DNA from: Anaerolineales bacterium
GTDB taxonomy: Bacteria > Chloroflexota > Anaerolineae > 4572-78 > J111
DNA length: 64,000 nt
Assembly (NCBI GenBank): GCA_015075185.1
Contig: JABTUW010000009.1
Location: 1-64,000, forward strand
Direction of reading: 5' to 3'
The position numbers and the translations under genes are program-made. Position 1 is the first letter of the stretch, and every line of letters starts with the position of its first letter. Positions 48,650-57,123 of this stretch are shown piece by piece. The notes below the pieces were generated by a model. The model did not search any database, was not told the origin of the DNA, and was given only the letters and a program-made list of their open reading frames with translations.

Positions 48650-49390
48650 ATGATGAAAGTTAAATTACCCGGCGCACAATTTAAAGTCTATCTTGATTTC
48701 CTTGACGAAGAAAAAAATGTTGTGGCCAAAATTGAAAAAGTGCCTAAAACTAATCGAGATGGAGATGTAGTCGTTAGATTAAAGCCAGGAGATGTTCCGC
48801 CTGAAAGTAAATATGTTCAACTCGTAGCTGAGATCGAGGGGCAGGCGATAAAATCTGGATTGTCTTCCGTTAGTGTCCAGGAAACATTTCTTAGCAGCGA
48901 AAAGGACCAGGGTCCCCAATTCACGGATACATCTCAGGAATCTCTGGATTTTGGCCAAGCAATTATTAATCTACTTGAGGCGCGTAAGAAGCTGTTTCTT
49001 TGGGAAAAGGAGAATAAAGCCCTGGAGGACGAGGCCACCAGAATTGCCGCCTATGAGAGCATGACTTACGAAGAAAGGCTTAAGGCTGTACATGAAAAGT
49101 GGGCAACTGATAAATTGCCCCTTACCGCAATGACCGAACAAGAATTGTTGGATTGGCGGGCTGAAAACGCACGCCAGGGAGAGCAATTGGATAATTTCCT
49201 GTGGAACCATGAAAACCACGCTGTTTTTCTTAAAGGGATCAAGAAACTGTATGAATATCTGACGGACAAAGAGAAACAAACCATTAAGGAGTTACTTGAA
49301 GCGAAAAAGTGGGGTAATGAAGAGTTAGAAAGAGTTAAGGAGATTATCGAAACAGCTCAGTGGTTCAACAAGATGGAGTCCCGTCTTTAA
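48650..49390 (+). CDS. Hypothetical protein
   Basis: About 246 residues from ATG 48650 (CCGGAG upstream). The first 90 residues look like a beta-sandwich ('FKVYLDFLDEEKNVVAKIEKV'), the rest is a long, charged helical region with many Glu/Lys. AT-richer than the average for the window. No known family. Gap to the previous gene only 40 bases, so possibly co-transcribed with the PPOX gene. Confidence 0.55.
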   Translation: MMKVKLPGAQFKVYLDFLDEEKNVVAKIEKVPKTNRDGDVVVRLKPGDVPPESKYVQLVAEIEGQAIKSGLSSVSVQETFLSSEKDQGPQFTDTSQESLDFGQAIINLLEARKKLFLWEKENKALEDEATRIAAYESMTYEERLKAVHEKWATDKLPLTAMTEQELLDWRAENARQGEQLDNFLWNHENHAVFLKGIKKLYEYLTDKEKQTIKELLEAKKWGNEELERVKEIIETAQWFNKMESRL

Positions 49391-49396
49391 GAAATA

Positions 49397-49726
49397 TCAT
49401 CTTGCCCTCTCGTAGGAGGATTTAGGGGAGTTCATCAATACAGATAAAATTGTTTCATCATTTGCCTGCTCACTCTGAGCTTGTTGAGCCAGTTGCATGT
49501 AAAGAGAGTGACAGAATTGACGAAAACGTGCTCGCTCACTCCGGCAGTAAGCGCAATCCGAGTTGGATAAAAGCCGCTGCCCACATACCGGGCAAGGGCC
49601 TAGAGTTGATTGGTTGGTGACCACGTTTATCGTCCAGGTGGTGGGTATAACTGATCGCAATCCACGAGGCAGGGAGTGGATAATGGCGCAGGGCAGCAGG
49701 CTCGAAGTTGCATAGGGTGAACCCAA
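49397..49726 (-). CDS. Small zinc-ribbon-like protein (start uncertain)
   Basis: Up to 109 residues; the convincing part is the last 70 with 'CPVCGQRLLSNSDCAYC', a four-Cys zinc ribbon, followed by a helical tail. The first 40 residues look non-coding, so a GTG start near 49620 is likely. Function unknown. Convergent with the preceding gene. Confidence 0.4.
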   Translation of the reverse strand: MGSPYATSSLLPCAIIHSLPRGLRSVIPTTWTINVVTNQSTLGPCPVCGQRLLSNSDCAYCRSERARFRQFCHSLYMQLAQQAQSEQANDETILSVLMNSPKSSYERAR

Positions 49727-49854
49727 TTAATGAAAGAGCGCCAGAGAAGAATTCGCCAGTATTAGCCTGCTCGCCCTACATTATCATCATAGCACTGAGC
49801 TAAAAGAAAGCTGTAAGAAAACTGTGTGAAATCAGTTAGAGTTTAACCTAGCTT

Positions 49855-49880
49855 AAATCTCCCGCAGGAGATTTTGTTCT
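49855..49880 (+). terminator. Small hairpin with T-rich tail
   Basis: AAATCTCC (49855-49862), loop CGCA, GGAGATTT (49867-49874), then TGTTCTTC. A related CTCC-CGCA-GGAG hairpin occurs at 55627-55638, downstream of dnaE2, so the two bracket the mutasome. Confidence 0.45.
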
Positions 49881-49913
49881 TCATTGGCCTAAACCTTCCT
49901 CTGAAGCTCTAAT

Positions 49914-49960
49914 TTGACATCCTTTCAAAATCCGATAAAATGCGGACTGAACATTTGTTC
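49914..49960 (+). promoter_or_regulatory. Mutasome promoter with LexA (SOS) box
   Basis: TTGACA (49914-49919), 16-base spacer, TAAAAT (49936-49941). GAACATTTGTTC at 49949-49960, a perfect GAAC-N4-GTTC palindrome as used by Gram-positive-type LexA, covers the transcription start region. This predicts repression by LexA and induction on DNA damage of the four genes that follow. Confidence 0.8.
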
Positions 49961-50003
49961 TAGCACCTTACCAGCAACTCTTTGATGAACGCGGAGGGAG
50001 GCC

Positions 50004-50753
50004 GTGCCTTCAAAGAAGAAAAGACTGGATGCAACCGTTGCATTCATTCAACGGCGGTGGGGATCGGCTGCGATTAGTAAAGGCAAGCCAGTTCAACCCA
50101 CTGCCGATGTTCCCCACATTCCCACCGGCTTTACCAGTCTGGATAAAGCTCTGGTCGGAATCGGTGGCATTCCCCGCAGCCGCCTGACTGAAATTACTGC
50201 TGAAAAAACAGCCGGGATGACGACCCTGGCCCTTAAAGTTATCGCTAACGCGCAAGCCGAACGAGATATGGCCGCTTATCTTGACCTGGGAGCCATCTTT
50301 GACCCGGACTATGCCAGTCGTTGCGGCGTGAATCTAAGTAAACTCCTGCTGGTCCGTCCCCAAACCGTTCAGGAGGCCCTGGAAATTACCCACTCACTGA
50401 TAGGCAGTCGGGGGGTAGGTGTTTTGATCTTTGACTCGGTCACACACCTCTTGGCTGACCCCACCAATGTTCAATTCTTGTCGGCAGCGCTGAATAAGAT
50501 GCTGCCCACGCTCGCCAAATCTCCTTGTGCGCCGATTTTCCTTACATCCCTACCCACGCCCCTCGTTGATTTCACCCTGCCCCATACCACTGTCCGCCTG
50601 TTGTTTGAAAAGGAACGCTGGCTTAACAAGGGACGCGATATTCGGGGGTATGAAGCACGGGTTAGTGTGCAAAAGAATAAGCTGGGCACAGCCGGTCGCA
50701 GCGCCAAGATCTCCATCATCTTTAACGGCACCGTCAGAGGGGATGCGACATGA
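50004..50753 (+). CDS. imuA: ImuA-like RecA-fold protein of the SOS mutasome
   Basis: 249 residues; starts with GTG at 50004 after GGAGGGAGG. RecA-fold core: 'GGIPRSRLTEITAEKTAGMTTLAL' region, where the Walker A lysine is Met (GMTT instead of GKTT), and 'GVLIFDSVTHLL' as Walker B-like strand. The loss of the lysine suggests it does not hydrolyse ATP by the usual route. ImuA proteins assist ImuB and DnaE2 in translesion synthesis. Stop overlaps imuB by 4 bases (ATGA). Regulated by the LexA box upstream. Confidence 0.85.
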   Translation: MPSKKKRLDATVAFIQRRWGSAAISKGKPVQPTADVPHIPTGFTSLDKALVGIGGIPRSRLTEITAEKTAGMTTLALKVIANAQAERDMAAYLDLGAIFDPDYASRCGVNLSKLLLVRPQTVQEALEITHSLIGSRGVGVLIFDSVTHLLADPTNVQFLSAALNKMLPTLAKSPCAPIFLTSLPTPLVDFTLPHTTVRLLFEKERWLNKGRDIRGYEARVSVQKNKLGTAGRSAKISIIFNGTVRGDAT

Positions 50754-51931
50754 TTGCCTGTGTCCGTATTCCTTACTTCGCCGCTGCCGTGGAACACCGA
50801 GAAGACCCGCTGCTAGCAAACCTCCCCCTGCTTATTCACGACCACGAACGGATTTGGGCCGTTTCCAGGGAAACCGCCAAGCGGCAAATCACTCCGGGGC
50901 TGCCCCTACGACAAGCGCAAGACCTTTGTCCCCAAGCTCGTCTCATCCCGACGCGGCCGATCTACTATCAGCAGATGGCCAATCGGCTTCTCGCCGTCCT
51001 GGCAAATTTTTCCGGGCTGGTCGAATTAGAGCAAACCCAGCCGGCTCTGTTGAGTTACCTGGAGTTGGGCCGGCTGAACAATTTAGAGGAAACAGCCAAA
51101 GAGTTGGGCCGGACGATTCGCCAGCAAACTGGTCTGAATCCCGCTTTGGGCTTGGCCAGTGCCAAGTTCACTACCCAGATGGCCGCTGCCTCAACCCTAC
51201 CCGGTAGGGCTTTGGTCCTCCCTCCTGAGCGTGAACTGTCTTTCCTGGCTCCCCTGCCCATCCAACACCTGCCGCTCGATGAAGGGTTAGCCCGTCGTTT
51301 TGACCAACTGGGCCTGCGGACCCTCGGCCAGCTCGCTGCTCTCCCCCTGGGCGCAACCCTGGCTCAATTTGGCGCTCGTAGTCGCTCGTTACACGAATTA
51401 GCGCGGGGGTATGACCCTCGCCCTGTTCTCAATTTTTCTCCACCTATTGAGGAACAAATCACCCGGCACTTTGAGGAGCCAATCAGTGATCGTTTGATTC
51501 TGCAAACCATCAGCCGGACTATGGCCGGTGAGTTAGCAAGCCGTCTGCAAGCCATTGGCCAAGTTGGACGACGATTTCACCTTTACCTGAAGCTGGAAGA
51601 CTGCGGGGAGTGGGTCAAGGTACTCCACCTGCCCCAGCCCACCGGGGCCGCAGAACGGCTGGCCGAAATTTCTAACTCGCTGCTGGAGCGAGTCCAGGTC
51701 TACTGTGGGATTGTGGCAATGACCGTAACCATGACTGATCTAAGCACGAACTATGGCTACCAGCTTGATCTGTTCGTCCACCAAACGAGGCAGGAGAACT
51801 TTCTGCGCGATTTACTGCCCAATCTGCTGGCTCGTTTCGGCCCAAGTAGCTTTTTCCAGCCGGCCGTGATTAATCCATTGGCCTATTTACCAGAGCACCG
51901 CTTTCAGCTTCAGCCCTTTGGGTCACTATGA
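50750..51931 (+). CDS. imuB: ImuB, catalytically degenerate Y-family polymerase
   Basis: 393 residues. Y-family fold throughout: palm start 'ACVRIPYFAAAVEHREDP', fingers, and thumb/little-finger region. The metal-binding acids are missing: the first Asp position reads Arg in 'VRIPYF' and the S-I-D-E motif reads 'VELEQTQ', as in known ImuB proteins, which act as clamp-binding adaptors instead of polymerases. It bridges ImuA, the sliding clamp and DnaE2. The ending 'YLPEHRFQLQPFGSL' may include the clamp-binding tail. Overlaps both neighbours by 4 bases. Confidence 0.88.
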   Translation: MIACVRIPYFAAAVEHREDPLLANLPLLIHDHERIWAVSRETAKRQITPGLPLRQAQDLCPQARLIPTRPIYYQQMANRLLAVLANFSGLVELEQTQPALLSYLELGRLNNLEETAKELGRTIRQQTGLNPALGLASAKFTTQMAAASTLPGRALVLPPERELSFLAPLPIQHLPLDEGLARRFDQLGLRTLGQLAALPLGATLAQFGARSRSLHELARGYDPRPVLNFSPPIEEQITRHFEEPISDRLILQTISRTMAGELASRLQAIGQVGRRFHLYLKLEDCGEWVKVLHLPQPTGAAERLAEISNSLLERVQVYCGIVAMTVTMTDLSTNYGYQLDLFVHQTRQENFLRDLLPNLLARFGPSSFFQPAVINPLAYLPEHRFQLQPFGSL

Positions 51932-52182
51932 CCAATCTATGGCCGGAAGGAGAACCCATCCAGGTAGTCAGCGATAATCTGGCTACGCCCCAAGTCTTCA
52001 CCTGGCAGGAACGAGTTCACGGCGTCCAGCAGATCGCCAAACGCTGGCGGGAAGATCAGGGCTGGTGGCAGCGGCGGATCTGGCGCGAATATTTCAAACT
52101 CTCTACCCACACCGGCCTGCTGGTCATTATCTACCACGACCTGCTCACCGGGCAGTGGTATTTACAGCGTTTGTATGATTGA
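51928..52182 (+). CDS. DUF6504-type small protein of the mutasome
   Basis: 84 residues with 'RWREDQGWWQRRIWREYFKL' and the end 'GQWYLQRLYD', matching the small DUF6504 family that often lies between or after imuB and dnaE2. Trp-rich. Starts in the stop of imuB (ATGA). Function unknown, but co-translation with ImuB implies a role in the translesion complex. Confidence 0.75.
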   Translation: MTNLWPEGEPIQVVSDNLATPQVFTWQERVHGVQQIAKRWREDQGWWQRRIWREYFKLSTHTGLLVIIYHDLLTGQWYLQRLYD

Positions 52183-52183
52183 T

Positions 52184-52254
52184 AGGGAGTATGGAGTAGG
52201 AAGTAGGGAGTAGCGGAGGTTCCTTACTTCTTACTCCCTACTCCTTACTCCCCT
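52184..52254. repeat. Heptamer-rich inverted repeat between DUF6504 gene and dnaE2
   Basis: Left arm 52184-52212 made of GGAGTAG-like heptamers, right arm 52231-52254 its near complement, forming a stem of about 20 bp that ends 4 bases before the dnaE2 start. Resembles the short tandem heptamer repeats scattered in cyanobacterial and Chloroflexota genomes. It could limit read-through or hide the dnaE2 ribosome site. Confidence 0.6.
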
Positions 52255-52258
52255 ATTT

Positions 52259-55200
52259 ATGGATTACATCGAACTGCACTGCCACTCTTACTACAGCCTG
52301 CTGGATGGCGCGTCATCGCCTGAAACCTTGGTTGCCCGTGCAGTTGAACTGGAGATGCCGGCCCTGGCCTTGACGGACCACGATGCGGTTTATGGCGTGG
52401 TTCACTTTGCTCAGGCGGCTCAGGCTACCGGGATTCATCCTATCTTTGGGACGGAACTGACTTTAGCTAATGGTTACCATTTGACCTTGCTAGTGGAGAA
52501 TGAGGCCGGTTGGCAAAACTTATGCGGCTTGATTAGCCAAGCCCGACATAATGCACCCAAAGGCGAGGCATCGCTTCCCCCAGAAGTCCTCATAGGGCGA
52601 ACGGATGGCCTTATCGCCTTATCCGGTTGTCGGCATGGTGAAATTGCCAAGGCCCTGTTGAATAAGGATCGGAAGACAGCTTTAGAGATAGCTTGCCGTT
52701 ATCGAAATCTATTCGGAATTGGTAACTTCTGGATTGAACTGCAACACCATCTTGCACCGGAGGACACTCCTCTGATAGATGAGTTGGTCGAATTGGCCGA
52801 TTACCTGGGGGTGGGTTATGTAGCGACCAATAACGTCCACTATACCCATCGAGCCGACTCACGCTTGCAGGATGTGCTGGTCTGTATTCGGCATCAAGTT
52901 CGGCTAACTGAGGCTGGCCCGCTCTTGCGACGCAACTCTGAATTTTACCTAAAATCATCCAGTCAGTTACGCCCTCTGTTTGCCCACTATCCCTTGGCTC
53001 TGACCAATACCTTGCGCCTCGCGGAACGCTGCCACTTTTCCTTGCAGTATGGCCTCCAAGATTTACCCCGTTTCCCCACCCCGGCGAATCTAACAGCGAC
53101 AGAATATTTGTGCCAACTCTGTGAGGCAGTCTTGCCTCAACGTTATCCTGGTGCGATTCCTCAAGCAACTGAACAGCTTGCCCACGAATTAAGTGTGCTC
53201 GAGCAAGCCGGTCTCTCGAACTACTTCCTGATTGTCTGGGACATTGTACGCTTCGCCTGCGAGCGCAGGATTCGCTGCCAAGGACGCGGTTCGGCGGCTA
53301 ATTCAATTGTGGCCTATCTACTGAACATCAGCCCGATTGATCCCCTGGAACATCATTTAGTCTTTGAACGCTTTTTGTCGGCTGAGCGAGCCATCACCCC
53401 GGATATTGACCTGGACTTCGAGGCCATGGATCGCCGCGAGGAGGTTATTCAGTACCTTTACGGGCGGTACGGCCTAGACCATGCGGCGATGGCCTGCACT
53501 TTTGTGACCTTTCAAAAGCGCAGCGCCTTGCGAGATATTGGCAAAGTTTTGGGGCTGTCAGAGTCAGTCTTAAAACGAGCCGCCGATCAGCTTGCCGGAT
53601 TAGAACTCTCTACTGAGGCACAGAGCGAGGTCGGGGTATTAAAGATGCTGCTCGACCTGTGTCAGCAAATTCATGGCTACCCACGTCACTTGGGGATTCA
53701 TAATGGGGGAATGGTTATTACTGGCCCACCCTTGACCACCCGCCTTCCAACCGAGCCGGCGACAATGGCGGATCGCTTCGTGGTCCAGTGGGACAAGGAG
53801 AGCCTGGAAACGGCGGGGATGGTCAAAATTGACCTGTTGGGCTTGCGGATGCTGTCGGCCATAGCCGAGACGGTGAAGCTCGTCGAAAAGAGAACCGGGA
53901 CAGCGCCGGATCTGGATAGGCTTTGTTTTACGGACCCGGCCGTGTATGAGATGATAGCTAATGCCGATACGCTGGGAGTATTCCAGGTGGAATCTCGCGC
54001 CCAGGCCCAGATGTTGCCCCGACTACGACCGGACTGCTTTAATGATCTGATTGTCGCTATTTCCCTCATTCGCCCTGGCCCGATTCAGGGAAATATGGTT
54101 CATCCTTATCTCCGCCGCCGTACTGGTTTGGAGCCAGTTACTTACCTGCATCCCCGTTTGGAAGCAGCCTTGAATGATACGCTTGGAGTCATCTTGTTTC
54201 AGGAGCAGGTGCTCAAGGTTGCGCGGGATTTGGCCGGTTTCACTGCCGGGCAGGGGGAACAACTGCGCCGGGCTTTAGGAGCCAAGCAAGCTGAAATAGA
54301 AATTCAGCGATTTCGGGAGGCATTTTTAAGAGGTACTGAGGCAAACGGCGTGCCGTTAGCGGTGGCCGAAAGGGTCTTTGAGCAGCTCCGCGCCTTTGGC
54401 GGCTATGCCTTTGCCAAAAGCCACGCGGCGGCATTTGCTGTCCTAGTCTACCAATCAGCCTGGTTGAAGCATTACTATCCGGCAGAATTCCTGGCGGCAC
54501 TTCTCAACAATCAGCCGATGGGCTTCTGGAACCCAGCCGTTTTAGTCGGCGATGCCCAACGACGGGGCTTGAAAGTGCTGCCGGTAGACCTTGAACACAG
54601 TCAGAGCCGTTGTACTGTTGAACAGGGGAGTATCCGGCTAGGTTTCAATTATGTGGCCGGATTCGGGGAAACAGCTATCGCTCGGCTTGAAGAGGCTCGC
54701 CAGACCCACCCCTTTACCGATCTGGCCGACTTTTGCCGGCGTACTCACCTCCCTCGCCGGATAGTAGAGAAACTGATCCTGGTGGGGGCAATGGACCGAT
54801 GGGGCATCTCGCGCCGTACACTGCTGTGGGAATTAGGGCAGCTACGGTATCAAGAAGAGGAACTGGAGTTAATTTTCCCCCAGGAAAATATCCCGTTACC
54901 ATCCCTCCTGCGGGAGGAAAAATTTCTGGCCGAAGTTGAGATATTGGGTTTATCAACCGATGAACACGTAATGGCCCACTATCGAGACTGGTTGAGCCAA
55001 CAGGGTATTTTGAGCATTCAGGAGTTAGCCACTTGTCCGGCAGAAAGTCGAGTACGGGTAGCAGGCTTGTTAGTGGTTCACCAGAGTCCGCCAACGGCAA
55101 AAGGTTTTCATTTCCTCACTTTGGAGGACGAAACCGGCTTGCTAGATGTCATCGTTCGGCCGCAGATTTATGCTCATTACCGGCGATTACTACACACAAG

Positions 55201-55297
55201 TTACCCATTGATTGTTGAGGGGACAGTACAAAGGGAAATTGGAGTGGTCAACCTGTTGGCGGTGCGAGTAGTGGTGCTTGCTCAACAGTTCAAGTGA
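52259..55297 (+). CDS. dnaE2: Error-prone DNA polymerase DnaE2
   Basis: 1012 residues. PHP domain 1-210 beginning 'MDYIELHCHSYYSLLDGAS' with 'ALTDHD'; polymerase core with 'QGRGSAANSIVAYLL' and the catalytic 'PDIDLDFE' (D382, D384, D386); 'HNGGMVIT', 'GLLRML'-type motifs; finger/little-finger and C-terminal OB-fold. Shorter than replicative DnaE1 and lacking its C-terminal tau-binding part, as expected for DnaE2. It performs mutagenic bypass synthesis in the ImuA-ImuB-DnaE2 mutasome. Starts at ATG 52259, directly after the hairpin repeat; no strong RBS. Confidence 0.92.
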   Translation: MDYIELHCHSYYSLLDGASSPETLVARAVELEMPALALTDHDAVYGVVHFAQAAQATGIHPIFGTELTLANGYHLTLLVENEAGWQNLCGLISQARHNAPKGEASLPPEVLIGRTDGLIALSGCRHGEIAKALLNKDRKTALEIACRYRNLFGIGNFWIELQHHLAPEDTPLIDELVELADYLGVGYVATNNVHYTHRADSRLQDVLVCIRHQVRLTEAGPLLRRNSEFYLKSSSQLRPLFAHYPLALTNTLRLAERCHFSLQYGLQDLPRFPTPANLTATEYLCQLCEAVLPQRYPGAIPQATEQLAHELSVLEQAGLSNYFLIVWDIVRFACERRIRCQGRGSAANSIVAYLLNISPIDPLEHHLVFERFLSAERAITPDIDLDFEAMDRREEVIQYLYGRYGLDHAAMACTFVTFQKRSALRDIGKVLGLSESVLKRAADQLAGLELSTEAQSEVGVLKMLLDLCQQIHGYPRHLGIHNGGMVITGPPLTTRLPTEPATMADRFVVQWDKESLETAGMVKIDLLGLRMLSAIAETVKLVEKRTGTAPDLDRLCFTDPAVYEMIANADTLGVFQVESRAQAQMLPRLRPDCFNDLIVAISLIRPGPIQGNMVHPYLRRRTGLEPVTYLHPRLEAALNDTLGVILFQEQVLKVARDLAGFTAGQGEQLRRALGAKQAEIEIQRFREAFLRGTEANGVPLAVAERVFEQLRAFGGYAFAKSHAAAFAVLVYQSAWLKHYYPAEFLAALLNNQPMGFWNPAVLVGDAQRRGLKVLPVDLEHSQSRCTVEQGSIRLGFNYVAGFGETAIARLEEARQTHPFTDLADFCRRTHLPRRIVEKLILVGAMDRWGISRRTLLWELGQLRYQEEELELIFPQENIPLPSLLREEKFLAEVEILGLSTDEHVMAHYRDWLSQQGILSIQELATCPAESRVRVAGLLVVHQSPPTAKGFHFLTLEDETGLLDVIVRPQIYAHYRRLLHTSYPLIVEGTVQREIGVVNLLAVRVVVLAQQFK

Positions 55298-55679
55298 CTA
55301 ATAGGCTATTTTTTGATGACTAATGTCACTGTGCCAAGCCACCCTTCTGTGATATTATCCCCATTGCAAGGGTGTTCTCTAACAGGGCACCTGAAAATTT
55401 CACTCTCTTTTTCTCCGACCAGGCATTTAGCAACACCATCATAATAGAGCTGGATTACTTCTCACTCGACTGCTTTACCCCCGTTTTTCTTCTCTACGAC
55501 TCGATAATTGGCAACCCTTGTATCATCATTGGGCATCTCACTGGCGAGGGGCCCAATTTTGTTTTTGACTTCCGACCTGCTGTGAGGATTTGCTCTAAGC
55601 CCCGACTTAGGCTCAGTCGCCCAGTCTCCCGCAGGAGATCATTGATCTAATCAGTGTAAAACTTTTCAATTTATAGAGG
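55298..55679. other. Intergenic region after dnaE2, no gene supported
   Basis: 382 bases with no convincing coding frame; a 92-codon frame at 55372-55650 lacks a ribosome site and family. It contains a CTCCCGCAGGAG hairpin at 55627-55638. Confidence 0.4.
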
Positions 55680-55827
55680 TTGCCAATCCGAGCAATGTTG
55701 TGATAAGATTTACGAAGAAGCTTTTTTAGGCTTCAAAAGTATTTTAACCAGGCAGCGTCGCCTTGTTGAGTTTTGATGAACGATTATCAAAAAGGCGTCG
55801 CCTGTTCATACAAGGTGGCGCTTTTTT
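55680..55827 (+). ncRNA. Candidate structured small RNA before CRISPR accessory genes
   Basis: TTGCCA (55680-55685), 18 bases, TAAGAT (55704-55709) predicts initiation near 55716. The transcript contains GCGTCGCCTTGT (55755-55766) pairing with ACAAGGTGGCGC (55810-55821), inside it ATGAAC (55776-55781) with GTTCAT (55804-55809), and an inner AGGCG/CGCCT, followed by T6. About 110 bases, well structured. Family not known. Confidence 0.5.
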
Positions 55828-55882
55828 ATATGCCTTATCGGAGAACTGCCTCCTGGTTATTTTTATCTCTTCTGATTTTCTA

Positions 55883-57088
55883 TTATGACGGGGTGGGATC
55901 GGTCTCGGCGTTGAATGGGCCACAGTCTGCAAGTGACAGAACTTGGCCAACAGCATGCGGCCCCTTGGTAAATTGGGAGGCGACAATAACAGCTCGATCA
56001 AGATGAGGATAATAGATAGCCACGTACTGGGCAGAACGATAAAATAGGGTCAAGCCGGTGTAAAGCCAATTGGGCAGTTTGCCATCGAGAATAACCCCCT
56101 GAGTTTGAGACGAAGAAGGCAAGGGAAGGGCTAATTCTGGCTGGTAAACCAAATAATCTTCCAATAAGTCCAATTTCAGGTGGAGGCAGTTTTCGTTCTC
56201 TTCTGCCTTTACGTTTATAGGTAGAGTATCGGAGCGATTTTTAGAGAACCTAACCGGCTCAACCCAACCTCGCCGGGCATCAAATTGAAAAAAGGTGTTG
56301 GGATAAATATAGCTTGCTACAGCCGCATAAAGCCAAGCTGGCCCAATGCCGTACAAAGCCAATGAGGTATCTGGTGGTAAATATTCAAACACTGCTGGTA
56401 GGTCTTGTGGCTGCCAGGTTAGGCCAGACCGAGTTGGGTTGATTCGCCTGTACAGCCGAGGAATATCTACTACTAAATCTGTTGGAGCTTGCTCCTGATG
56501 AATTGTCAGCAACTCATCGTAGTCGTATCTAAATAGAGCCTGAACCCGAGCTAACAGAGCTTCAAAAATCGGCCCCGTGGCCCTTTGACCCCTGTTGAGA
56601 TTACTGATAACGCCGGTTAAGATGGGTTGATCGGCCTCCAAAATTGAGCCACCTTCCAATTTCGAGGTGAGCAAAGCCAGGACAGGAATGTTGTATTTTG
56701 CGGTCAATTCTTGCCATAACGCTTGTGACTCGGCGTCTTTGACTAACAGGATAGCATGGGTGCATTGATCAAAAAGGGTTTCCTGCCAGGGTTCAGGCTT
56801 TCCTCCAACATCAACCAGGAAGGGAAGAGGACGATAAGCAATATCACGACACATCCGTTCGATCCAGGTAGGGGTGTGTTTGCCCTTACGCCGCAAAGTC
56901 TGAGCCAATTCAGGTTGCGCCAGTTGAGACCAGTCTCCTTCACCATCGGGAGCAGCCCGCAAAAGGTAACATTGAACTCCATTTTCTCGGAGCGCTTCCT
57001 TTAAGCTGTAAGCCAGGACTGATTTGCCTGCGTGGGGAGGTCCCCCCAGCAGAATCGCAGGGAAGCGGCTGGTTGTTTTGTTCGTCAT
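55883..57088 (-). CDS. csx3: AAA-Csx3 fusion, predicted cyclic-oligoadenylate ring nuclease
   Basis: 401 residues. N-terminal P-loop domain (1-195) with Walker A 'GGPPHAGKS' at 15-23 and 'FLVDVGGKPEP' as strand after. The rest holds two Csx3-like units: 'GIGPAWLYAAVASYIYP' at 247-263 with 'FFQFDARRGWVEP', and 'DGKLPNWLYTGLTLFY' at 335-350 with 'YYPHLDRAVIVAS', the classical Csx3 signature. Csx3/Crn3 degrades cyclic tetra-adenylate, switching off type III CRISPR signalling, and AAA-Csx3 fusions are known. Divergent from the CARF regulator, with only 35 bases between starts. The double unit is unusual. Confidence 0.85.
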   Translation of the reverse strand: MTNKTTSRFPAILLGGPPHAGKSVLAYSLKEALRENGVQCYLLRAAPDGEGDWSQLAQPELAQTLRRKGKHTPTWIERMCRDIAYRPLPFLVDVGGKPEPWQETLFDQCTHAILLVKDAESQALWQELTAKYNIPVLALLTSKLEGGSILEADQPILTGVISNLNRGQRATGPIFEALLARVQALFRYDYDELLTIHQEQAPTDLVVDIPRLYRRINPTRSGLTWQPQDLPAVFEYLPPDTSLALYGIGPAWLYAAVASYIYPNTFFQFDARRGWVEPVRFSKNRSDTLPINVKAEENENCLHLKLDLLEDYLVYQPELALPLPSSSQTQGVILDGKLPNWLYTGLTLFYRSAQYVAIYYPHLDRAVIVASQFTKGPHAVGQVLSLADCGPFNAETDPTPS

Positions 57089-57123
57089 AAGAACCTACCT
57101 ATTCTAAAGAAAGCGGCCATGTC

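Noticed and set aside
55372..55650. 92-codon frame after dnaE2
   Set aside because: No ribosome site, no recognisable domain and composition like non-coding DNA.
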